Source of the DNA: Megaustenia siamemsis
Taxonomy: Eukaryota > Mollusca > Gastropoda > Stylommatophora > Ariophantidae
Assembly (NCBI GenBank): GCA_032433765.1
Contig: JAVIAB010000139.1
Coordinates: 40,073,608 to 40,137,607 of the forward strand
Length of the DNA: 64,000 nt
Reading direction: 5' to 3'
Under the pieces are notes generated by a model, which searched no databases, was not told the DNA's origin, and saw only the letters and a program-made list of their open reading frames with translations. The translations under genes were made by a program, and so were the position numbers. How positions within the stretch are numbered: position 1 is the first letter of the stretch; every line of letters begins with the position of its first letter. Of the stretch, positions 42,801 through 55,088 are shown in pieces.

Positions 42801-45800
42801 CACAAATATTGTGTTTCTTCATATAAACTGTTTGGACATTTTATGTGCACACCATATATTGCATTTATAATTTTCAGTCATGGTTATCAAAGTTTCATTG
42901 TGAATTCTTTTAATTTGTTAAATTTTTACTGAAAGAAATATATTGGTGTGAAAGTTATTATTGCATGTGGATACACTGATTTATCATTTTATTATCTTTT
43001 ATTAGGCAGACACTCATTCTCATGTTCGTCAGTGAAACTATTTTTCTCTATTTTAGATTAATGTAGTCAAAGAAGCTAGGCTGTACACATCATGGACAGA
43101 TAATGAAAATCCAGAAAGGTCACAAATCAATAAGAATTTTGGCATCACTGCTGGCATAAAGTTACTTAATAGACTTCATTACCAACTTGCCAGAGAGGGT
43201 TATTCTCAGGTGAGATTAATGTCAGTAAAAGATTTACAAATATTTTTTTTAAAACCTTTATTGATTACACTAGAATTTGAAAGTTATATTTTCATAATAA
43301 GTGATTTATAGCAACAAGACCCAATCTTTCAGAGTCATGACACCAAATTTCACAGTTTGCTCATTAGTACAGAATGTAAACAAGAGACATAGCCAGAGGC
43401 TAATGGGGAAATACTGTTACCAGGCTACTACTTATGAGAGTATATGTGTTAATAACAATTTTATTGAGTTATATATGAAATTACGTGTAATTGCAGTAAA
43501 AATAGTAAATAAAGCTGTTTTACTTTCTTATAAATAATTTTTATTGATTCTCCTAATGGAACTCTTTCTTAACCCTTTCTCTTGTGTGTTCTCTTAGCAG
43601 TCATTTCCTACAAATATTTTCTCACAGTAATCTTTTGTTTTTACATTGTTTCTCTCATTGTTAATGTTATTACAAATATTCTCTCTTATTAATTTTCATT
43701 ATAAATATCTTATTCAGTATTCATTTCACTGAATTGTTTTTTCTCATTAATTTAACTTTCGTTATCATTATTAATTTCACTATATATGTTTTCACATATT
43801 ATTCATTCCTTTATAAATATTTTCTCTCATAAATATTTTTTTCCCCATATTTTCTAGGTTTATGTAGACCAAGTGGATGGTAACACAGTATCTGTTACAC
43901 GACATAAGCCACAGAGTCATGAGTCTGTGGTTCTTATAGCTCGGACATCATTTTCCTATCCTGGAAATCCACATGACCAGGGCTACATAAGACCAATCAC
44001 TGTACAGGGTAAGAGTAAAATGGTGCAGCAGTCTAAACTTAGAAGGGAAAGATTGTTTTTTTAAAAATTTTTTTTTTAAACTTTAAAACAAATTTCAAAT
44101 ATGTTACAAAAATCCAACCAAAAGAGAGGGATAACCATCAAACGTTCGTCAGTCCTGATTTTCATGTATCATTCAAAAAGTTCCAGCATGTATGAGACAT
44201 TTTTTAAAAAATGATGTAAAGTAAAAGTAATTAAAGGTTTCCTTCATACCCTGCTAAGGTGCAGGGGGAAAATGGTGTTAGTGACCATATTTTTCCATGA
44301 CCACAGCACTTATTTGGTTGATTAAGTTGATTGGTATCACCCTAGACCACCTTTACTGTCCAGAAAAATCTCTTACCTTGGGGTGAATTCCAGATCTTGT
44401 CTGTCAAAAAAAAATCCATCACTTCTGTTAATCAAACCCAGGTCAGGAAGCATATACACTAACCACTCAGTCACCAAAACTGACATAGGGAAGTTCAATA
44501 ATCATTTATCTGAAGTAATTTTTCTTCCAACATGAAGAAGCCAAAATGATAAAATGATTATATTGTTTACACTTTTATGAATATAGAATACCTCTACATT
44601 CTTTATGTTTGTCCTCTCTCTACAACTTATTATGTGCAAATTTTTCATCTTTGCCTTCAGTCCACACAGTACTGATACACTTTTACATCTGTGGTCTCTC
44701 CCTCCCACACAATACTTGGTGCATGCTTCAATTCTGTCCTCCCTGCTTCACTTCTGTCCTCCTTTCAAACAATACTTAGTGCATTCTTCACTTCTGTCTC
44801 TGTCTCTTCCCATATATACTTGTTACACCCTTCACTTCTGTCTCTCTCTCTTCCCATATATACTTGTTGCACCCTTCACTTCTGTCTCTCTCTTTCCGTA
44901 CATACTTGTTGCACAATTCGCTTCTGTCTCTCTTTTCCCATACATACTTTGTGCACTCTTCATTTGTCTCTCTTTTCCCATACATACTTGTTGCACTCTT
45001 CACTTCTGTCTCCCTCTCCATACATACTTGTTGACTCTTTACTTCGGTCTCTCTCTCTTCCAGTATAATACTTGTTGCATTCTTCCTTTCTGTCTCCCAC
45101 CTCAGACAATACTTGGTGCACTCTTTCAGTCAAGTTACAATCACCATATGTATCCTATGATTTTACAATATTTGAAAGGGACATATGTCATCTCCCTGCA
45201 CAATATATTTTATTTTCAACATTATACCAGTCTTTGTTTGTTTTTGTTTTTTTTAATGGACTATTTCTATTATTATCATATTTAATTTCTTTAGCTATAA
45301 ACATAGTATTTACCATGAAACTGAAAGGTATGGTTCAGAACAGAGTTCAACATGGCTGCTTACTCGTTCCATGCTTATTTAACATTGTCTTGGAAAGAAT
45401 CATGGCAGATGCTTTAGAAGAACATGCTAGTACTATCAGTGTTGGTGGCAGAACTATTAATAACAGGCAGTTTACTGATGATGTGAATAGTTCAGCAGGA
45501 ACAGAACTAGAACTAGCAGACCTAATACAATGAGTAGATAAAGTATCTGGTGCATATAGCAAAGAGATCAATGTTGAAAAAACAATACAACCCAAGGGCA
45601 TTTTTTCAAAATTAAAAATAAATGGATAAGAATTAGAGACAGTTGGCAAATTTATTTAGGATCAATTTCAGCAATTAAAGCTTGAAACCTTAAATGTCTG
45701 CTAGGATAGCACAAACTGTAGCAGTCTTTACAAGCCTAAAACCTGTTTGTAAAGAAAAGTATATCACTCTTGGCTCTAAAATCAGGCTTATGGGTCCCCT

Positions 45801-48800
45801 TGTTTTATCAATTTTTGGCAAAACATGGACCCGTACATCAGAGCTACAGAATAAAATACAAGCTATGGAGATGAAATGTTATTGCAAGGTTTTGGACATC
45901 GCTTACTTAAATCATATCATGAATGAAACTTTTCATGAAAGGAGGATGCAACAAGAACATCAAACTACATTATGATCTTTTGACTATTTTGAAGATACAA
46001 AATGAAATGGTTTGACCATGTGTCTCATTTCTCTGGCCTGGCATAGACCATTCTGCAAGGAACTGTGAAAATAGAAGAAAGAGAGGTAGACAGAATGAGA
46101 TGGGAAGATAGCATCAAAGTATGGACAGACCTTGTCATCTCAGAGTCCCAAAGAATAATTAAAGAAGAGATAGAGAAGCTTGATGAAGTGTATGAGTAAT
46201 CCTCTAATGGCCCTGAAGATTATGGGATTAAGTAGAAGAAGTAGAAGTAGCTGAATTTGCCAACTTACATAATTACTTTTATTTGTCTTTTTTGAATATC
46301 ATTTTACTTAATTCCACTTCAAATAAACTTTAATTTTTCAAATTTTAAACAGGAAATATAGATGAAATCATCCTTGAAGGCAAAATAAAACATGCAGATA
46401 ATTTCACATACAAGCAGGACAGTGATTACATCAATGGATTACCTGACTATTACTTACAGTTGCGAACGCACATCAACACTCATGAAAGTGATATGGTAAC
46501 AACAAGATATCTAGATGATGGACAGACAAATGAGATTTCTTTCAAGAACTTCACCCCTGGCAGTGTTGTTGTTATCAAGTAAGCTAATGTCTGAAATTTT
46601 CTGGAGTTTTCAAAGAGCCTCACTTACGAGGGGAGGTCATCTTTACAGATCCAAGTAAATTTCTGTTTGTTTCTTTTCTTCTTCACCTCCTCCTACAACT
46701 TTTTGAGTGTTCAGGAAGATAGTAATTATGGCTCTTGTTTTTCTGGCAGCATCAAGCATTGCCATGCTTGCTATTGCTACAAGTAATATTGCTTTCAAAA
46801 TTAATAACTGAGAAAGTGAAAACAGCAAAAGAGGAGAAAGTTGGAGATAAATGTATCTAAAATTACATGAACTCTATTGTTTACATAGCCATACAGAGTG
46901 AAAATAGTGTTTTTGCTACTCCTGATGCATCTCTGACAGCTACAACAAATGGATGAATTTAAACACCTAGGAAGTCAATATATGTCTGCTTCATAGACTA
47001 CAACAAAGTTTTTGGTAGAATACACAATAAAAAATATATAGACTGCCTAAAAGATGTACATCTAGATGACACCAGACTATGACTAATATGTAATTTATAC
47101 TGAGAGCAAACAGCAATAATAAAATATAACAAAGAGAACTCTACACCTATTGATATAAAAAGAGGAATGAGACAAGGATGCATTCTAACACCAAGCATGT
47201 TCAATCTATACACTGAGCAAATTTGTAAAAACATAACAGAGATGCCATATCTAAACATTAATGAGAGTTAATCAATAACCTAAGTGGAGGCGAAGGTGCA
47301 CCTCACAGCAACAGAGCTGGAAGTTGTCAGTGACCCACATCTGATGGCTTGCACCAGGATTGGTGAACCAGAACCATCCAGATCCTGCTTCACCTCTCCA
47401 TGGTGCTTCCAGTATCAGACTAACCTGTCTAGTCTGGCCAAGCGAGAAGGGATCGAAGAGGGACAACAACTTGGTACTCAAAAATGTTGTGCTGAAGTCA
47501 AATGAACAAATGGAAGGACGATTAGAGGCCACAGAGATGGGATTTCTCAGAAGAATGTTGAAAGTTCCCTGGACAGTTAAAAAGACCAATGAGGAAGTTC
47601 TCAAAGAGGCCAACACAAAAAGGGTGCTCTTAAATAACATCAGAAAGAAGCAATCAACATTTTTCGGGCACATCATGAGAAGAGGAAAGTTGGAATACTT
47701 GGTTACAACTGGCAAAATAAAAGGAAAGAGAGATCGCGGACGACAAAGAGAGAAAATACTGGATAACTTGATGTCATGGCATGGAAAACAGTCAGCAACA
47801 GAACTCATACGATGCACTGTGGATAGAAGATTGTGGAAGGACATGATCGCCAACACCAACCGGTACGGCACATGATGATGATGATGAAGTCAAATGTGTT
47901 GGACTGAAAGGCACAAATATCACAGTTAGACTGCAAACCACAACACAACGCTGACATGCCTACTTAACATCCTTTTTCAAAGCAGATGACAAAGAGGTGT
48001 GCACCTTTAGTCATTGGGTGAACACAAACAAGCAATAATTGAAGATATGCTGATGATACCTGTATTCTATCTATTGACCTTTCGAGCCGTAACCGGCCCA
48101 TAGGGCGTAGACCAAGATACACCTTCACCTATATGAATTTTTGTTCTAGCAGTTTTCTTTTAAAGATATTTTATCAAATCTCGCCATCTGTCTCTGTTCT
48201 GTGCAAGCAGTTCTATCTCATTGAGGGAGCCGATTCCTGCTGCTCTTGCCTCTCTCATCAATGTTCTTCTCAGTGTCTCCCTGGGTCTTCCTCTTTTTCT
48301 TTTACCTGTTGTTTCCCATATGAGGGCTTGCTTTGCTATTCGATTATTATCTCTTCTCATCACATGTCCAACGTATGACCATCGTCTTTTCTTTATTACT
48401 GAAGATATTAGTGGTTGATTGGCGATTTCTCTAATTTCCTCGTTTGTTTTGAATTCGTTCCATTCTATACCAAGTATTTTCCTTAGACATTTATTTTCGA
48501 ATGCGTTCAACTTTGTTTCTATATCTCTTGTTGTTTTCCAGCTTTCACACGCATACGTAAGGGTTGATAGTACATTTGATTTGAATAGCCTAAGTTTTGT
48601 GTTTGTGCTAATGAGTTTGATTTCCACAACTTTTCAAGGCTTCTGAAAGACATTGCTGCTTTAGCCAGTCTGATTCTAATTTCTTTGCTCGTATCCCCTT
48701 CTCGATCAATGTGACTTCCAAGATAGATGAAGTGATCGATCTCTTCTACTGGTTTGTTTTCCATGTATATTTTGTCACTTGTTGGAATTAAACTTTTCAT

Positions 48801-51800
48801 GACTTTAGTCTTTTCATGATTGACCTCAAGCCCAATTTTGCTGGCTATTGATGATAGTTCATTTGTGTTTTCCTGCATCGTTTTTATCTGATTGCTGATG
48901 AGAACTATGTCATCAGCAAAGTCCAGGTCCTCCAAATGGTCTTCTTGTATCCATTCGATGCCTTTATTACCAGTGCAGCATTTCTTCATTATGAAGTCCA
49001 TAACAATTCCAAATAACAAGGGCGATAAAATACATCCTTGTTTAACCCCAGTTTCTATTGGGAAACATTCGCTCAGTCCTTCCTCTGTTCGAACTGCACA
49101 TGTGTAACCATCATACATGTCTTTGATAATATTTATGATTTTTGATGGTAAGCCATATTGCTGTATATTGCATATACCTGTATTACTAGCAGAAAATTCT
49201 AAAGATCTACAACAATTATTTAATGAAATAAATATGACAAGTAAAAATATGGATTAGCCATGAATATCAAAAAGACTAAAACTATGATTTAACAAAGATA
49301 ATACTCTAAACCCACAAGTGGAAATCAAAGTTGAAGGAATAGACCTGGAGACAGCTCAAAACTACAACTAACTTAGTCTTATAAAACAGTTTTCCAGTGA
49401 TGGAAATGTAAAACTGAGATAAAGAAAAGAATTTTAATGGCAAAAAGCAATTTTAATGCCATGAAAAATATCATCATCATCAAGTACCGGGCCTACTGGT
49501 GTAGGTGATCATGTCTCTCCACAACTTTCGATCTCGGCAGCTATTTATCATTTCTGTTGTTGACCTTCTGCCAAGCCATTCTCTTAAGCTGTCTGTTATT
49601 TTTTTCTTTTTGCTTCCCTCTATCTCTTCGTCCATCAATTTTTCCAGTTGTTACAATATATTCAAGTTGTTCTCTTCTCGTTACATGGCCAAAAAATGAT
49701 GATTGTTTCTTCTTAATATTGGAAATTATGAAAGATATACTAACATTAAAACAAATAACACCAGGGCTAAAACTAAGAATAGCAAAATGTTATATCTTCT
49801 CAACATTCCTGTATGATGGAGAAACATGGACATTAGACAAGAAAACAGAACAGAAAATTGAAGCCTTTGGAATGTGGATTTATAGAAGAATAGGAAGAAT
49901 TGGATGGAAAGAAAAGAAAACAATGATGAAGTCTTAAAATAACTAAAAATGAAAAGAGAACTACTAAGCACAATTAAAACAAGACAAATGAAATTTTTGG
50001 GGCATATTAAAAGATACAGCAGCCTACTAAAAGTAATCTACTGCATTTTCTTTCTGTTAATTCTTCAATTTGTGTGAAATGATAATACATTGACTATAAT
50101 CTAAAAGAGTGATATTAATGCTGATATCATCCTGTTGCCATGGTAACTGAGACAAATAGCTGTCATATTGGAATCTAGGGAATAATTTTTCTGGGTACAC
50201 ATCAAAACAATATAATGTATGTATTCAATAGAATCTCAAAGAAATTTGCTTATAATGTGTTTTCTTGCTTTGATAAATTTATACAATAAATACATACATA
50301 TGAGAGTTTGGAATCCTTACTCTGATTGAGTCCTGATCGCAGATATATATATATAATATTTTAGCAGATGCACTGTTAATTACAGTAGCACTGAAATCCC
50401 GCAGAAATAGTAAATTAGATGATCTGTGGATAGCCCAAGTAAAATTGTGCCAAAACTTCTATTGAGTAGTGATTTGGTAAATACCATCACATTGCAATAA
50501 ATAAGTAAATGAGTATGCATTTAGACTATCAGGAAGGATGGGAACTATCACACGTAGATCATCTCATCAGCTGTGAAGAGCACAAATCCATCATCAAAGA
50601 GCAATACAATGCAAATTAGAAATAAAAGCATCCCAAATACAATAAGTAGGATGGGTGTTTCCAATTGTCCAAAAGAGACAAATTTATACCCTGCCTCTGC
50701 ACTGGCCATAAAAGTATGAGACACCACCTTTAAATTGAAAGTAGGTACCACCAGTCTGCCACTGCCTCTAGCAGACATGACAGCAAAACACATTCTACAA
50801 GATATGCAGAAATCTAAGCAATAAAGTTGACAATAGAAAACTGCTGAACAGTAATAATTGCCCACAGCCAGTAGAGTTTTTGACAGATGCAAGATCAGCA
50901 CTACAATCCAGAAAATTACATCTGCTGACCCTATTGACTGAATTCTGCAAGCACTACAAGGTTGCTATGCAGTGGATCCAATCTCACTGAAGAATATCAG
51001 GAAATTAGAAAGACCTGCTGGCGAAGGAAAATGCAGCAAGCAAACAACCAGATGCCCCAGTTATGTACCTTCAGAAGAAACAGATCAATCAGAAGGGCAC
51101 AAGACACTTTTTATAATATAAATAGAAGTTATTATATATCTCTGAACAGGGCACAATCGACTCCATAGTCACATGTATACAAAATTCAAGATTGGTACCT
51201 CAGCCACATGTACATGTGGATAGGCGTCCCAGACTGCTGAACACATACTTCAAGACTACTGAATATAGTAGACTGAGGAAAACCCATTGGCCCATAGATA
51301 CACACTACAGACAAAAATATATCGGCCACGGCAAGAATGATAAAAAACAGTAACATTTATATAATAAATGACATTGCAGATATAAACAATACTTCAGGCG
51401 AACAAAAGATAGAACCTACTAGATTGTCCCCAATATGTAGACTTGAGTAGGAAAACATTTCCCACTAAATTGAAAGAGAAACTGTATGGCATAACTGAAG
51501 TGCTGAAACAGACAGTAGACTTATAAGAGAATCTGGAATCCCAGTCAAAACGAGTCATGATTGCTGAAGAAGTATAATATTTCTTTATTACGGTTGAAAT
51601 TATTGGTGGTGGCATGGTGATAGCTCCTTGATTAAAAAAAAAAATCTTATGTACTATCAATAGTATTATATTTGCTATAATATTATATGTGGGCCTGCTA
51701 TAAATAGAAGGGTGCAGTAGCATTCCAGTAGAGTTCACATTTGCCAGGCTTCATGAGAATCATATAGGTAGGTTCTGGGAATATTTTTCCTGTTCACATG

Positions 51801-54800
51801 TTTAACAAAAATATAAAACATACCAAAAGGTAATAAACACATAAAAATGTACTCCTAATCTTGACTGAAGTTTGGAATGTACACAGTGATAATCTGATGT
51901 TTCTTCGCTTTAATTTAACTGATTTTGACATTTTATATTATTTTAGCGTGATTGTTATTGTGAAATGTTCAAGTATCATTAATTCCAATAGCTATTACTC
52001 CACTCACTGTTATAAGGACTGTTTCACTTGGTATACAATTGGCCAATCAGGTGAATAAACTAAGCATTTTCTTCTGCCATAATTATATAAAATAACTGGG
52101 CCTCCTAGAATCTATTTTTTTATTTGAGTGAATTAGATTAGAGATTAAATTGATGAAAAGTCTTAAATGTGTAGACCAGAAAAATCCCCAAGTTTATTTT
52201 GTGTGCAGAAACATTGGTTGCTAAGGGGTTAAAAGTGCAAATTTTCAAACATCACACATACACATATACAGTAACAGTATTTTTTTTTTATTAGTAAAGA
52301 AGCTTTTTTTATGAAAATTGAGTATGGGAAGTGAAAATGGGCATGTTTTTATGTTAGGAAAACAAACAAATACAAAAGAACTGCATTTTCAATTGCAAGT
52401 CTTTATGTAGAAGCAAAATAATAGATAAATTTAATAAGATATATTGAATGTTGATTGACATAGAAATGAACCATTTGAATATTAAAAAAACTGGACTTAC
52501 ATTTTGTAGCTTTTTTTGGAACATGAGATGGCCAGCAATATTGTCAACCCTCCAGTTCCAAGCTATTAATGATTGTTAGTTGATCCTTTTTTTTTTTAAA
52601 ACAGGACTTCTTTATCAACCAAGCAAAAACTGCTGTTTTAGACCTCCGTCGTGGCTTGGGACAGTTTGGTTACATGATGCGTTCATACAGTGGTAACACC
52701 ATGTTTGATGAATCATTAGATGAATCCAACTTCCGTGCAATTGTGAATAAGCTAACATTGGCAGATCTAAACAGATGTTTGTTCAGAATAGATCAGGAAG
52801 AAAGGGATGACTGTTACGGTTTTGGTGTTTATGATGTGCCACAATACGGACGTTTGGTATACAGTGGTTTGAGGGTAGGTTGTTTGGATCTGTGTCAGTT
52901 TTATTTGAGTTCTAATTTTTAATACTTTGCAGCTGTTATGGATGATGATGTTCTGCGTTTAGTTACATCCCTCTTATTCTTAACCCTATTACAACACCTT
53001 AAAAAAAACCAAAATAAACAATTTTTTTTCTTCCCAAACACCATGCGCAATTCGTCAAAAAGTTTAAATAATGTATTACTATATTTTACTATTAAAAGTG
53101 TGGTTTTTTAATACATTTGGCCATAAGTGCAGTACATTTTTATTTTTACTTCTGTCAGCAGAAATCTCTTTGACTGACAGTGAAACATCAAACAAACCTT
53201 TGTAAACACAGAATAGGCAATGAACAATGCTAAGATAAATGCGACCACACAAACTGGACTGATGTATAACGTGTAAATAACAAATAACCTGTCCGATAGC
53301 TATAGCACAATGTGTTAGAATTTCTAGCCCTAAATCGGACCTAAGTCAAGAAATGATTATCGTATCTGATTCCTATAGCTCTTCTAGATAAATGCAAAGC
53401 TTTGTACTAAAATTTAAATAAAATATTATTTTCTCAAAACTGCAAAGAGTGTTCGTAATTTTTACAAGTAGGTGTCGTAAACTAGAGTTAAAATTAATAC
53501 TTTATGAAAATGGTTTCTGACACCAGGCACAATATGTATCATATTTAGCTCAAGTAAATAGTTATATGTGAACAATACTTTGGTAGATTAATGTTTGTAA
53601 TGGAAAATAATAAAATCAAAGACTGTCAAATTTGAGAGCTTTGGCGGATGCAAAGTTCAATCTTTAACCACAAAAGTTATTTAATTTGAAGATATAGCTG
53701 CTTCGAATCACTTTGAATGTATTATAGAGAAAGAATGTGTATTTTATCTTCCTGGAAAGAGACATATGAGCAAATGAACTAAGGTATCAATGACAAACAA
53801 TTGTGGTGTACTTTAATGCCAAAGTATAGTCTGACATTGTCCAGTTTTCCAATCTAATCAGATTAGGGTCTTGTAAGATGTTCTGATAAGTGAATCAAGA
53901 AAACTGAAATAAAATAAAAAATCAGAACATTATGTGTACTTTGTATTCACACCAAACATTATATAAACTATAGTAACAAATGTATAGGTTCGTTCATTTA
54001 TTAGTCCCATTACAATGATGGTCATTTGGGCACTTTTGACGACATCTTCACACTTTTCTTTGAACTTTCATGTTGCAAAACTGCTCTCTGAGATGCTGCA
54101 AAGGTTAATCCTATTCTTTCTCAAATGTTTTCTTTCTACCGCTGTTTATATAATAATAGTGGTATAAACAGCAGGTGAGATTTTATTTTAATGGATTAGC
54201 GTAAGAAAACCTTGATACTCGATAATCTGTGATTGATATAATTGTAAATCACCTTCTTCACTTACATTGCTATGGAGCTATTTATTATTATGTTTATTGA
54301 AGTTTAACTTATCAAATGCTGGTCTGTTTATTCTGGTAATGTAATTTTAAGTCTTCTATGTTTTCTCTTATTCTGGTTATATAACTTCAGTTTTGTATGT
54401 TTTCTTTTATTCTGGTTATATAACTTCCAGTTTTGTGTCTTCTTTTATTCTGGTTATATAACTTCCAGTTTTGTATGTCTTCTTTTATTCTGGTTATATA
54501 ACTTTCAGTTTTGTATGTCTTCTTTTATTCTGATTATATAACTTTCAGTTTTGTATGTCTTCTTTTATTCTGGTTATATAACTTCCAGTTTTGAATGTTT
54601 TCTTTTATTCTGGTTATATAACTTCCAATTTTGTATGTTTTCTCTTATTCTGGTTATATAACTTCCAGTTTTGTATGTTTTCTCTTATTCTGGTAATATA
54701 CTTCCAGTTTTGTATGTTTTCTCTTATTCTGGTTATATAACTTCCAGTTTTGTATGTTTTCTCTTATTCTGGTTATATAACTTCCAGTTTTGTATGTTTT

Positions 54801-55055
54801 CTCTTATTCTGGTTATATAACTTCCAGTTTTGTATGTTTTTTCATCCTTTTCATATTTCATAGGTGTGCTTTATGTACTCTCTCAAATCCGCCCCAATAA
54901 TGACCTTGGACATCCACTGTGCAACAACCTAAGGGATGGGAACTGGTTAGCTGACTATATTGCTGCCCGTCTCATGCCCCACAAAGGGTTACAAAATGTA
55001 AGTGTGATCTATTTATGTTAAAATATTATGTCATTCAGTATTTCTTATTAAATTT

Positions 55056-55088
<33 letters not shown>

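Larger units (their letters stand above)
46970..50040 (+). mobile_element. LINE family RT-2 relic, host of several nested insertions
   Basis: Host segments are 46970-47282 ([15 protein letters not shown] start, [17 protein letters not shown] near 47162-47220), 48034-48061, 49173-49466 and 49729-50040 ([18 protein letters not shown] near 49826-49880). Read in order they rebuild the same sequence as 33155-34250. Gaps hold a repeat, a family C LINE and family B LINE ends. Confidence 0.85.

Noticed and set aside
44605..45285. 226-residue open frame, longest in the window
   Set aside because: It spans a pyrimidine-rich tandem repeat, is open in several frames and has low-complexity composition.
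48062..49172. A functional reverse-transcriptase gene
   Set aside because: The FADD motif is intact, but the element is 5'-truncated, has a frameshift near 48630 and is framed by a target-site duplication, so it is an inserted LINE copy.
50548..50901. Hydrophobic 117-residue open frame on the - strand
   Set aside because: No recognised family motif, no splice or promoter context, and repeat-like surroundings; probably chance or an old element.
52605..52874. A missing small exon between AGL exons 15 and 16
   Set aside because: Alignment to human AGL needs no extra residues at the junction, so a one-base error is the simpler explanation.
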